This document shows, one piece after another, positions 28,670 through 38,550 of a stretch of 64,000 nucleotides of DNA; position 1 is the first letter of the stretch, and every line of letters starts with the position of its first letter. Below the pieces are notes generated by a model. That model did no database searches. It worked only from the letters and a program-made list of their open reading frames with translations, and had not been told where the DNA came from. The position numbers and the translations under genes are program-made. Source of the stretch: Barthelona sp. PCE (lineage: Eukaryota; Metamonada: BaSk clade); assembly GCA_040285745.1 (NCBI GenBank), contig JAUFOR010000001.1, positions 434,001-498,000 of the forward strand, in the 5' to 3' direction.

Positions 28670-29590
28670 ATGAGTGTGATGACTATTCAGCCCCTGTTGA
28701 CAGAGGATTACCCTGTTTTTCTGTGGTTTTGTCAACCCAATAATACCGAGGATAAAATCGCCGTATGTGGTCAGGAAGGCGTTTTATCCATATTCAGCGC
28801 AGCAAAGGTCAGCGCAGGTATCGTCCTGTCTGATAGAAAAGACTACAACTATCATAAACAGTCAGTACGGCGTTGTGCCTTCTCTCCTGACGGAAAGCAC
28901 ATTGCCGCATCATGTTTCGACCGTGAGCTCACCATATGGGCCGTGGACGACCCGGAGAAGCCAATCTGCAAGCTCAACGCACACGAGGCAGATGTGAAGG
29001 GTATTGCCTGGCACCCCATCGAGGATACTCTGATTTCTACATCACGTGACAAGAAGGGACTTGTATACACACCACAGAACGATGAGCTGACTGCGTTCAA
29101 AGTCACAGGCGTTCTGCAAGGTAACACACAGGACGTTAAAGTTGTTGAGTTTTCAGAGGACGGATCGGTCGTGTGCACTGGTGGATACGACAACAGCTTG
29201 AGGATGTACGCAGCAGACCATGACAATGTATGGGAGGAGCTGAACTCATTTTCCACTGATGAAACAGTGTGGGATATAGTGTTTAACGGCGATGATATAT
29301 ATGCTTTTGCAACGACTTTTGTTTACTGCGTTGATTACGACCTTGACTTAGTGTGGGAGACGGCCTTCGAGGAACGTGTAGTGGCAGGATGTATGTACAC
29401 GAACGCAGCCAATGAGAAATATCTGTGTTGCTGTCACGGTAGTAGCATTTCAGTTATCAATTTGAAGGGTGAAGTAGTATCCGTAGCAGATGTTGGTTCA
29501 GCACAGATTAACTGCGTGCGACCATACCATAATGGTGTCATTATTTCAAACGATTTAGGTCAATTGTTTTACATTGAGAATTGCGAATAA
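28670..29590 (+). CDS. CIAO1: Cytosolic iron-sulfur assembly protein CIAO1 (Cia1)
   Basis: WD40 propeller of the CIA targeting complex that hands Fe-S clusters to cytosolic and nuclear proteins such as primase. WD repeats are evident, for example KQSVRRCAFSPDGKHIAASC, then HEADVKGIAWHPIEDTLIST and NTQDVKVVEFSEDGSVVCTG. The blade order and the TQDVK and ETVWDI phrases are those of CIAO1. At 306 residues it is slightly shorter than human (339); the last two blades are diverged. The stop is contained in GAATAAAC, and the stop of the convergent gene begins 2 nt later. Confidence 0.87.
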   Translation: MSVMTIQPLLTEDYPVFLWFCQPNNTEDKIAVCGQEGVLSIFSAAKVSAGIVLSDRKDYNYHKQSVRRCAFSPDGKHIAASCFDRELTIWAVDDPEKPICKLNAHEADVKGIAWHPIEDTLISTSRDKKGLVYTPQNDELTAFKVTGVLQGNTQDVKVVEFSEDGSVVCTGGYDNSLRMYAADHDNVWEELNSFSTDETVWDIVFNGDDIYAFATTFVYCVDYDLDLVWETAFEERVVAGCMYTNAANEKYLCCCHGSSISVINLKGEVVSVADVGSAQINCVRPYHNGVIISNDLGQLFYIENCE

Positions 29591-29592
29591 AC

Positions 29593-32088
29593 TTAGTAGT
29601 CTTCAAAATCAGGGACATCAAAGTCGATGCTCAGGTCTGTATGCTCCACAGGACGGCGTAAAGATCCCTTGAGCTGTTGCTTAGCTCGGTCTCTCTGATT
29701 AAATTTGAATTCCTTCGGCTTGGTTAGTTTGATGCGTTTTTTGGATGCAGTTTTACCGAATACCTTGTTTTTGTGCGCTTCATCTGCCTGCTTGCGCTGG
29801 CGTGTCTTTGCCAACCTCACGTAATGTGAAATCTCAGCGTCAATCTTCATGTAATTGCGCAATAGGTCAGGATCCACATCTTTGCGAATTGAACCATCAG
29901 GGTGGAGCACTTCAGGCTTCAGAAGGTTGTACTGGTCCAGCAGTGTTACAGATACGTTACTGCTGACGACGCGGTCGGCCTTGGGGCGAGTAGGCGATGC
30001 CACAGATTGGTATGCAGTTGCCTGGAAACTGGTATGGCGTGCGTCACCTGTAGCGAACGGCACGCTTTGAGCCTCTCGCTTCTTTTTCTCCTCAGAACGT
30101 CGGATCCACTCACTTGTTGCAACCACAAATAGTGAATAGTTCTCACTGTTTTCGTGTAACGCCATTAACTTGCTAGGTGAACGCTTGGGTGAGCTCTTCT
30201 CATTAAGCGAGTGTACTGGCTTGCGGAGGGAGCTGACATTGTTGTCGTGGGTGAACTGGAAAGGTTTGGGCTTGGTCATATGTGGAACATAGTGGTCTCC
30301 GTACACCTTCGGCTTGAGAGCGTTCTCTTTACGCTTCTTCTCGGCACGGGCCCTTTCCAGGCGCTGAATGTGCTCAGTAACGCCGTGGAACTTGGTGATT
30401 GGTGACTTGCCAGGTGATTTTGCGGCCTTATCTTTCAGAATTCTACGCGTCATTTTCCTCGATGAAGAAAGGTCTGGTGTGGACATCTCTTTAACCTCAT
30501 TCTTGATCTTTGCCTGTCTGGCCTTCATCAGCTTCTCCTCCTTTTTCTTTGCCCACTGCGATAGACGATCAGAAACTGCCAGTGCGTTGGGGATCTTTTT
30601 AGCCTCGGGCTTTACGAAACGTTTCTCCTTCTCGGTCTGAATGAACTTCTCACGGTCCTCCTTACGCTTCTTCGCGGTTTGGTACAAATAAAGGTTGCGA
30701 TCCTTGACGTGCTCTCTCCTGTCATACTTCTTGGATACGAGGTGAGGGGAGAAGGTCAACTCTGCCATTTCCTTGTCTTCACGGATGATGGTGGCCTTGC
30801 GCTTCTTGGGGGAAAGCAAACGTTCAACTGATGAAGACGGCAACAAAGCAGCAATTTCACGAGACTTCTGGCAGAGTAACGGCTGACGTTCCATCTCTTC
30901 CTGCTCCAGTATACGCTGGATATCCTCCTCGCGGCGCTGAAGCAGTTCATTCTGACGCTCGTACAAATCTTCGTGAATCTTTCCTGTTCGTATGCTGCTA
31001 AAGGCGCTCTTATCGTTAATGCGTGGTGAAAACGTGTATTCTGCAGGGATATGGGAGTCTGCAACCTGCATAAGCGCAGATTTACGCTCGCTGGTGTTGT
31101 GAAATTCATCATACAGACGATTCCAGACATCACCCTCGCCTCGGTCCAAGTTCTGGGCCAACTCGGTGATCATGGGAGACGCGGGAACCTGCTCCTCCTG
31201 CAGCTTGCGGAGGGTGTTCTCAAGGCGCTGTTTGCGACCCTCTTCATATTCAATGAGACGATCGGGAAGATTCTTCTTCCAAACTTTCTCTCCCTCATTA
31301 TACTCTTCCTTCTGCTTCTTGAGGACGATTTCATTGGTCTTGTCGCTTATTTTAGGACCCTTTTGAATATGCTTATTGATATTCTTATCAAACTTTTTCT
31401 TGGAGGATAAGAGCGAACGTTCCTTCATTTTGTTCCATTCGTAGAAGTAGTCAATGAGCTCGTTCTCACGCTCGTACTCTTGTGCCATCTTTGTGAGCTG
31501 GGGGCGGAAGCGTAACTTCTTCATCTCAGCCTCTTCCTCAGCGGAAAGCTTTTCTTTGAGTTCCTTTACGTTTGCCTCCCGCTTCTCAAGGATGTCATCA
31601 ACAGCCTCGTGAATCGGCTTGGTTCGAATAGGCTTCTGAGCAATAAGTTCTTCAGAATGCTCGTTGATTTGAGGAGTACTCAGGACCTTTGTGGACTCAT
31701 ACATTTGTTTCTCGCGAAGTTCAGCGATGTTCTTTTCGTACTCACGTCCTTTAGCGATCAAATGATCCTCAATAGAAACATCTCGTTCAATACCCTGTGA
31801 TTGGGCGTTGATTGTGGGCGTCGCCGTGACATCATCGTAAGCTGGGTGACCTGTTGATTCACTGAAATCGTAAGTGTACTCAGAGGAATCCTAAAAGTTA
31901 AATTGTGTTTCCAATGTTTTCCACCTGCAACATCTATCTGAATAGGGATGAAAATTATGCTCCCGGCCAGGTAGTGGGTTGTATGATGGAGTTATTCATA
32001 ATGTACATACATTCTGCAAATTTGTGGTGTGTGTGATGAGACGTTCCTGCAATCTCCTAATAAACTCGTCGTTCTCGGTATAATCCAT
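29593..32088 (-). CDS. Charged coiled-coil protein, spliced (exons 32088-32011 and 31890-29593)
   Basis: I do not recognise the family. The continuous frame has no ATG before the conserved-looking region and is closed upstream by a TAG at 31891-31893. A 26-codon exon starting at the ATG at 32088 (MDYTENDEFIRRLQERLITH...) ends exactly before GTATGT, and the acceptor AACTTTTAG joins it in phase 0. The product is about 790 residues. It is Lys/Glu/Arg-rich and helical, and carries repeated FxPxI/L-type motifs: LRFRPQLTKMAQEYE, YTFSPRINDK and LTFSPHLVSKKYDR. Repeats of this kind occur in axonemal and cytoskeletal proteins of flagellates, so a flagellar structural role is plausible but inferred. 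Confidence 0.85.
31891..32010 (-). other. Predicted spliceosomal intron, 120 nt
   Basis: The donor is GTATGT and the acceptor is ATTTAACTTTTAG. The intron is phase 0 between a 78-nt first exon and the long second exon. Removing it restores an ATG-initiated frame that is otherwise blocked by a TAG at the splice site. Confidence 0.85.
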
Positions 32089-32425
32089 TGCAAAGATGGT
32101 TGATATACAGCAAAACGGTATGAAATGGAAGAGAATGGTTTAAACATTTGGTTAATTCTCAAAACTCCTAGTATTATGTTCCCTTGCATACAAAAATACG
32201 TGTTATGCGCGATTCCATGTAGTATTTATTTAACAACTATGTACGTGCAGATGTTTCAGTGGTGTTTTGTATAAGATAATTATGAAGAATACAGTACCAG
32301 TATAAGGTGTTTAATGCGTTATCTACTTATTACAGATGATTGAAATGAGCGAATAAATCGACAAGCTCTAAGGGCTCAATTTGCTTTTCATTCTTTTTCA
32401 CAAACTTGCGTACATACCAAAGAAC
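32089..32425. other. Divergent intergenic region
   Basis: 337 nt between the divergent starts of the spliced coiled-coil gene and the PARG gene. It is AT-rich with no further gene recognised. TTTTCATTC at 32385-32393 lies 36 nt before the PARG ATG. Confidence 0.55.
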
Positions 32426-33307
32426 ATGGGAAAGAAAATGAACAGATCTGGAAGAGCTGCTTGTGCCAGAGATACACTTGCCAAAATTGAAGCAGGTACA
32501 TACACCATTAACGGTTTAGAAGTGGATATCTCTGTTGAACAAACATTTGCTGTTGACAACACCAAGGTATACACCCCTACAGAACTCATAGAGCTAATGA
32601 ATGAGCCAATTGAGAAGAATGACAGCCCCACCATCTTTAATGTTATTGATCAGACCGTGATGGCCGCCTCAATGGAGTTGCTGGAAGGAGATGAGGGTCA
32701 TGAAGCTAAGGTTGGTTGTTTGAATTTTGCTTCCGCTAAAAACGCAGGAGGAGGAGTGCTTTCTGGTGCAGGTGCAGCTGAAGAGAGCATTTGTCGTGCA
32801 TCTGGTCTTTATCCATGCCTCGAACCATGCTCAACGTATTATGCTACGAATAGGAGAACAAAGGATGGTGTTTACACTGATCACTTAATTTATTCACCCC
32901 TTGTACCGTGCATCAAGAACGACGACGGTTGTCTGTTGTATGAGAAATCCCTAGTATCATTCATTACGATGCCAGCTGTGAACGCTGGTGTTGTCCGTAA
33001 GAGATATACAGGGGATATATCAGTTGAGCAATACATCACACAGATTATGAGCAGGCGAATCAGGATGGTACTCCACGTTGCAGCCAAGCAGGGGCTGAAG
33101 CGTCTGGTGCTGGGTGCATGGGGTGCAGGAGTTTTTCAGAACGATGTGGATATGATTGCAAGTGAGTTTGCTGAAGCACTGCAGAACCCTGAAAGCCCAT
33201 ACCATAATGTATTTGAGAAGGTTACGTTTGCTGTATATTCCTCTAATCCAAAGTTCATCAAACCTTTTAACGAATTGTTTTGTGAACAGAAAGAGGAGAC
33301 GGAATAG
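32426..33307 (+). CDS. Bacterial-type poly(ADP-ribose) glycohydrolase (TIGR02452/DUF2263 family)
   Basis: A macrodomain-fold hydrolase that removes poly(ADP-ribose) by cutting ribose-ribose bonds. The N-terminal cap (RAACARDTLAKIEAGTYTI) and the core signatures FASAKNAGGGVLSGAGAAEE and ICRASGLYPCLEPC match the microbial PARG family. The family's catalytic QEE reads AEE here, so the catalytic Glu pair is kept and the preceding Gln is lost. IYSPLVP and LVLGAWGAGVFQND near the C-terminus are also typical. Start is the ATG at 32426; ATG 32438 is an alternative. At 293 residues it is normal for the family. The gene resembles bacterial homologues more than animal PARG. Its stop is 1 nt from the convergent gene. 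Confidence 0.88.
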   Translation: MGKKMNRSGRAACARDTLAKIEAGTYTINGLEVDISVEQTFAVDNTKVYTPTELIELMNEPIEKNDSPTIFNVIDQTVMAASMELLEGDEGHEAKVGCLNFASAKNAGGGVLSGAGAAEESICRASGLYPCLEPCSTYYATNRRTKDGVYTDHLIYSPLVPCIKNDDGCLLYEKSLVSFITMPAVNAGVVRKRYTGDISVEQYITQIMSRRIRMVLHVAAKQGLKRLVLGAWGAGVFQNDVDMIASEFAEALQNPESPYHNVFEKVTFAVYSSNPKFIKPFNELFCEQKEETE

Positions 33308-33308
33308 C

Positions 33309-34652
33309 TCATTGCATAACAACAAGATCAGCCAAGAAATGAGATGCAGAGTATCCGCTCTCTGAATAAACATCGGGAAGGAATGCTTCAACGAATTCAC
33401 TGGAAAAAGGTTCTCCAACGGAGAGTTCAATTAGCTGCTCGGCTACGGATGTTATGGTCTTTCTGACTAGCGTCTTATACTGGCGCTTCGGTACAAGTGG
33501 TCTATGGTCGTGTAAAACGAGCAGAAACGAATGCCACTCCTGAATAAAGCGGACGCTGTTGAACCCCCTCATCGTAACCAGCTTCTTTAGCTTCCCAACG
33601 ATGCCACGCGGCGCTTCTGTTTCTTGAATACTGCATCTTGAGATCAAAGTGGTGCAAAAGTCGTCACAAAAGGAGATGAGGTTTGCAATGGTCTGTTTTG
33701 TGCGACTCCTTATGGTTGTTGCCATCTCTATGGGAAGCTCTATCCCCCTCGACAACTGTGCAACGTGATCATATACGGAAACGAGGCGGAACAATCTCGT
33801 AAGCGACTGCTTTTCATCCAAGTTGGCTAAATCCCAATACGTTTGTAATATAACGACAGAGAGTGCAAATGCCTCCATGTTGTCGCTCGAAAGCAACGAT
33901 ACTAGCTTTAAGATATGATCTGAAATATCACTCTTGCTGTCAAAGATATCTTCTATCGTAGCCTCGAGCAAATTAGCATGTTGGTTGATGTATGCCTCCA
34001 ACAGTGCCTCCAATTCTACCTGGTCAAGCACTTCCTCTTCTTCAGTACGGAAACTGATACTGATGTCTTCAGCGCTTTTGACCCCCTTTATCCACTGAGG
34101 CAGGTGGTCCGATGCCATGGAGCGGACTAAAGCGCGAGGGTCGTATTGTAAATGTGTCAAGCAAAAAGTACGGAATTCATTGAGTTCGTCAACGAGATCC
34201 TGAAGCTTATTGTAATCTACACCAGTAGTATACAATTGCTTCAGGATGATGGAGGCTACCGAATCGGCCCCACCCTCACCTTTAGCATTGTACTTCATTG
34301 ATAGGATCCGCCCTTTCATTTTGTCGATTGCTTCATCCAACTTCTCAGCATGAACAATCAAATCACTAAACTGATCTGCCTCCTCGATAATACTTGAGAG
34401 CTGGGCAACACCGATATCCACATGATCAAATGGTAGTATAGTCTGCTCATAAATATCAATGTATTTCCCAACTACCGCCTTTTGCGATTCCAGCTCAGCA
34501 GCTCTCCCCTCTAATGCAGAAATATCCTCACTATAAACCTCCTTGTACGTTACATTATTAAGAACATTTGATAAACCTTTTAATAAACCCTGTGACTCCT
34601 CCACAATATTTGAGATCCTGGAATCAAAGTCAAACTCGGGTAGATCTGACAT
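33309..34652 (-). CDS. Helical protein, possibly a COG6-like vesicle-tethering subunit
   Basis: The 447-residue protein is all-helical. An N-terminal coiled coil contains ALEGRAAELESQKAVVGKYI. Further on, YDPRALVRSMASDHLPQWIK sits where COG6 proteins have their HDPLRYVGDMLAW-type motif, and a helical C-terminal half follows. This arrangement suits CATCHR-type tethers of the Golgi. The similarity is weak and was judged by eye, so the name is tentative; it is shorter than typical COG6 (about 650). It follows the SPEF2-like gene on the same strand with 60 nt between them. Confidence 0.4.
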   Translation of the reverse strand: MSDLPEFDFDSRISNIVEESQGLLKGLSNVLNNVTYKEVYSEDISALEGRAAELESQKAVVGKYIDIYEQTILPFDHVDIGVAQLSSIIEEADQFSDLIVHAEKLDEAIDKMKGRILSMKYNAKGEGGADSVASIILKQLYTTGVDYNKLQDLVDELNEFRTFCLTHLQYDPRALVRSMASDHLPQWIKGVKSAEDISISFRTEEEEVLDQVELEALLEAYINQHANLLEATIEDIFDSKSDISDHILKLVSLLSSDNMEAFALSVVILQTYWDLANLDEKQSLTRLFRLVSVYDHVAQLSRGIELPIEMATTIRSRTKQTIANLISFCDDFCTTLISRCSIQETEAPRGIVGKLKKLVTMRGFNSVRFIQEWHSFLLVLHDHRPLVPKRQYKTLVRKTITSVAEQLIELSVGEPFSSEFVEAFLPDVYSESGYSASHFLADLVVMQ

Positions 34653-34712
34653 GAAATAAAAACACTGAGAAGGTTAAAAAAAGTTATACACTAATGACTG
34701 TACATTTACATC

Positions 34713-37700
34713 TTATTTTCTAGATTTGGCTCTCTTCTTCTTATCTCCAAGCTCTGGCTGGCCTGCACGCAACATGGACACGACAAGAGGCTGCTTAATA
34801 GCTTCATCAGCAGGCATTAACAAATCAACATCTTTGAACATTGTTTGAAGCTTAAATAATCTCTTACCGAAGGGATAGCGCTTGAATAGTGCAAGCGGGA
34901 GCCTGTCATCAAGACCAAACAAACCGTTGATGAAATCTTGAGTGAATACCTCTTTCGATCCAAAGTTAAAAAATTCATACGCAACTTCTCTTGGTAAAGC
35001 GTGGTTCTCACCATAACTAAGCACCTTCCACATATCCTCCCATGAATCGCAAGTGACGAAATGAAGAGCAAAAGTGGAGAAAGGAATTGTCTCAATTCCC
35101 AGAATTTCAAACAGTAACCTTGTTTCAATCGATAGCTCATCAAGGATATCGGCGAGGTCTTCACTGTCCACGCCATCGGTGTCGTTCTCGAACAACCAAC
35201 GATACATTTTTGCCGATCTTGTGGTTACCCGCTCAATGGGGAGCAATTGAGACAGTAGAACAGGTAGAGACACAAAACCAGTGTTACGGTAATCCAGGCT
35301 GTCGGTCATGGCCTGAATCATGAGCATGCTAATGTTGTGCCAGCTCTTGGGAAGAACAGGCGCAACTAGCTGGCTCTTTGAAATTGTATATAACGCCTTT
35401 TGAAGCTTCTCCTTTGGATAGAAGTGACGCTCATCTCCTGCGACCAGCGTGCATACATTATCGTACAGATAGCGGACCTGTTCAACACTCCACTCCTCTT
35501 CACAAATTTCGTCAGGCATGTCGAGTGATGAAGGGAGTTCTGTGCGTGCAAGAACGATGGAGTCATCCTGGAGCAGCTTGCCTCCCTCAATTGTTACACG
35601 CTTTGTGAGAGGCCTACTCTCGATGACTAAATTGAGCAGATAGCTACGGAGGTTCTGTACAACGTCGACAGTTCCTTGGTATGCCTTGTCGATCGTCTCA
35701 CCAATGACATCAAAGTAACCCTGGAATCCACTGATATATCCGTCTTTTATCTCACTGTAAAGCTTAACGATGCGCTGTACACGTTTGTTGAAGAGTTCGG
35801 ATTCAATTCTGAGAATCTGAGCGATTTCGCTGTGGAGCGATTTCTCCAGTTCGTACTGAACCTGATCATGTTGGAAGGTGGAAAGGCCCTCTTCATCATC
35901 CTCAGCTGGTTCTTCAGGTGCCTCAGGCTCGAGCTCCATAATCGGGGTATCATCGACTAGGTTGAGGGTGCTCTGGGCCACCGTCTCCATCTGTGCACAT
36001 ACGAAATCATTGATACCGGTGGGCTGTACCTTCTGCTTCTTCTTCTTTGCAGTAGAAGGTCTGAAATCTAGGTTCAATTCCCTCAACGCTAGTTTTTCAA
36101 CCTCAGGAATGGGTTGGCGCGAAAGCATACAGTAAGCGACCTTTAAGAACTCTCTTGTCACAGCGTAACGGTATCCTTCGACCCTGATGATGTTAAGGAA
36201 AACGATACTGATGGCGTTCAGGATCTCAAGGTAGAAGCCGGAGTTGGTGATCTCCTCGCGCTTTTCTTTGTTAGCGTCGTGCATCTTATCAATCTCAGCA
36301 TAGATTTCATCAATGAAGACAACGACTGTGTTTGCCAGGAATTCCTTGACGTCGTCCTCGTGGCGGAGTACCTGCTCCACACCGTTGAACTCCGTCTCAA
36401 ACGTAGCAATGCGGTCCGAAACATCCAGCTCACGACACACATAGACATCAAACTCCTTGAAGAGTGTGATCAGCGAACGGACACTGAGCTCACGTGAAGA
36501 TCGCAGCGTGTGGAAAGAGCGGCGCATTGCACGGGAGAACACTGATTCGAGGTTAGCCCAGTGCTTTTGAAGGACAGAAGCCGTTTTGAAATCAATTTCT
36601 AGAGCCTTCTCTACCGGTTTCTCTTCTTCGACCTCCTCCTTGGCGTCACGGTTGAGCACGTCAAAGAATATCTCCTCGATGACGTCATCAGGGCAGATCT
36701 CATCGATGTCTACAATTTTAATTGGTGATGTCTCGAACTCATCATAGAATGCCTTTAGGGCTTCTATCTCAGCCTCAAGCTCAACAATTCGATCAACAAG
36801 ACCGTCGGAGAGGGCCTGGACACCGTCTTCACCTGCTCTGGATTCGTCAACTTCAGAGTGAATGAAGGTATCATAGACCTTGTTAACAACCTCACCTAAG
36901 AGCACATCACTGTTTGGCTCAACGTACACAACAGTGTCAAATACAGAAGTAATGGCTGGGGCAGCAATGCCAGTACCGGGTTTTAACCCACTCTTTTTCT
37001 TCTTCTGTTTAGGAGCTCCGCTCAACACGGACTCTATGGCAGAGACCATGCGAGGGGGGAAGCCTGAAATGATAAAGCCCATGGGCGCCTCCATCGGCAT
37101 TCCGCTTTCGTCAAGAGGGACTTCGCCAAAAAGCTCTTCAGGATTAGGCAGATCTGACAACACTGGGAGCATGCGCACGTATAATGTGAGCATGTCAACC
37201 AGTACCTGGTCAGGCACAGGTTTTCCCTTCGACGTAGCGGTGGTTATGAGCTGTCCAATGTACTGTTGCGATTGTGCAAGTCCACCTGGCGTTACGTCAA
37301 CCTCGGGCATCTTCTTCCGCTTGACAAAATCCTCGGCCTCCGTAGCTGCAACGCAGTCCGTAATCATCTTAGGCATGTTTAGATCGTGTACTAAGAATCT
37401 TAGCTTAAGGGACTCGATGACCGTACCAAGGCATTCGCCCAAAACGACAGCCTTGATGTCGCACCTCTTGAGGATCGGCTCTGGTTCTGGGATCCTTGGT
37501 GGTGCCACGGTGTCATAAATTCGAGTTAAGAATCTTCCTAACGCATGGTTAACAACTGATGGTAATGGGATATCTCTCACACCCTCTTCCTCTTTCTCTG
37601 TACCTTGTTCTTCCTCTTCGGGCTCATCAACTGGCTCATCAAAAGCCCACATGCCCTCTGCACTGAGGTAATCCTCCAAAAACTTGGCATCGATCTCGTC

Positions 37701-38402
37701 AACGAATTCATCCATATCGATGTTCTCATCCACAGCCTTGATCTCCTCAAAGACGTCCTTCTTCTTGAAATCTGCCAACAAGAACCTCTTCTTCAATTCG
37801 GTTATGAAATCAACGGGAATCCCAGCATCGAACGTCTCTTCCTTCTTGTCGATGATGGTGTCAAATACATGGAGGAGTTGGTCCACAGTGTGTGAGACGA
37901 CGCCCACCTTGATTGTTTCATCCTTGGCAATTCGTGCAGTGCGTTTCTTCTCAAGATCTGCCTTTTTTGTTTTTAGAACGGTGGAAGCCTCTGTACGAAG
38001 CATGTCAGCACGGTCTTGCAGCTTGGCTACCTTCTCGTTCTCCTTACGTTGTGTTTCCACAACAATAGACTGTTTTTCTTCTTCAAAACTATTGACGAGA
38101 TAGTCTTCAATAGCACGTGTTGCGTTCAGTTTCTCGAGCGCCTCCTGCTCCTCAGCAGTCTTCATGGTAATCTTCTCTTTGAAAACAGACATGTTGCGTG
38201 TTTTCAATTGTGATGTCTGCAGGTTCTTGTGCTCTTGCATAATGTTCTTCCTTCTCTTATCGCGCTCCTTGCGTGCTGCGTCCTTAGCAGCCTTTCGTGA
38301 TCGAATACGTTGAATATAAGCATCAGAAGAGTTTTTATCAACGGCTTCAACGCCTCGCGGCTTTGAACTCGCTCCGAATGGTGCAAAACTCGAACTGTTC
38401 AT
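34713..38402 (-). CDS. SPEF2/CPC1-like central-apparatus protein
   Basis: A 1,229-residue protein resembling sperm flagellar protein 2 (Chlamydomonas CPC1), a component of the C1b projection of the central pair. The N-terminal third is Lys/Glu coiled coil. An adenylate-kinase-like region follows: KRCDIKAVVLGECLGTVIES, then MGFIISGFPPRMVSAIESVL and TVVYVEPNSDVLL, which echo the GFPRT and lid patterns of SPEF2. The C-terminal half is helical and EF-hand-like around YRWLFENDTDGVDSEDLADI. The usual N-terminal calponin-homology domain is not visible. Acidic Glu-rich insertions occur near residues 255-275 and 835-860. The assignment is by domain order and local motifs. Confidence 0.65.
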   Translation of the reverse strand: MNSSSFAPFGASSKPRGVEAVDKNSSDAYIQRIRSRKAAKDAARKERDKRRKNIMQEHKNLQTSQLKTRNMSVFKEKITMKTAEEQEALEKLNATRAIEDYLVNSFEEEKQSIVVETQRKENEKVAKLQDRADMLRTEASTVLKTKKADLEKKRTARIAKDETIKVGVVSHTVDQLLHVFDTIIDKKEETFDAGIPVDFITELKKRFLLADFKKKDVFEEIKAVDENIDMDEFVDEIDAKFLEDYLSAEGMWAFDEPVDEPEEEEQGTEKEEEGVRDIPLPSVVNHALGRFLTRIYDTVAPPRIPEPEPILKRCDIKAVVLGECLGTVIESLKLRFLVHDLNMPKMITDCVAATEAEDFVKRKKMPEVDVTPGGLAQSQQYIGQLITTATSKGKPVPDQVLVDMLTLYVRMLPVLSDLPNPEELFGEVPLDESGMPMEAPMGFIISGFPPRMVSAIESVLSGAPKQKKKKSGLKPGTGIAAPAITSVFDTVVYVEPNSDVLLGEVVNKVYDTFIHSEVDESRAGEDGVQALSDGLVDRIVELEAEIEALKAFYDEFETSPIKIVDIDEICPDDVIEEIFFDVLNRDAKEEVEEEKPVEKALEIDFKTASVLQKHWANLESVFSRAMRRSFHTLRSSRELSVRSLITLFKEFDVYVCRELDVSDRIATFETEFNGVEQVLRHEDDVKEFLANTVVVFIDEIYAEIDKMHDANKEKREEITNSGFYLEILNAISIVFLNIIRVEGYRYAVTREFLKVAYCMLSRQPIPEVEKLALRELNLDFRPSTAKKKKQKVQPTGINDFVCAQMETVAQSTLNLVDDTPIMELEPEAPEEPAEDDEEGLSTFQHDQVQYELEKSLHSEIAQILRIESELFNKRVQRIVKLYSEIKDGYISGFQGYFDVIGETIDKAYQGTVDVVQNLRSYLLNLVIESRPLTKRVTIEGGKLLQDDSIVLARTELPSSLDMPDEICEEEWSVEQVRYLYDNVCTLVAGDERHFYPKEKLQKALYTISKSQLVAPVLPKSWHNISMLMIQAMTDSLDYRNTGFVSLPVLLSQLLPIERVTTRSAKMYRWLFENDTDGVDSEDLADILDELSIETRLLFEILGIETIPFSTFALHFVTCDSWEDMWKVLSYGENHALPREVAYEFFNFGSKEVFTQDFINGLFGLDDRLPLALFKRYPFGKRLFKLQTMFKDVDLLMPADEAIKQPLVVSMLRAGQPELGDKKKRAKSRK

Positions 38403-38550
38403 GATACACTTGTGATTAGCTTATGTTTCGAATAGAAAGAGTGAAATTCAGAAAACAATTCTGTTCTCGGAATAAACATATTTTTACTTTTACTTTATGG
38501 GCATGTGAGCCTCACAAAAATCGTATTTTACAAAATTTTTAGCCAAAAAA

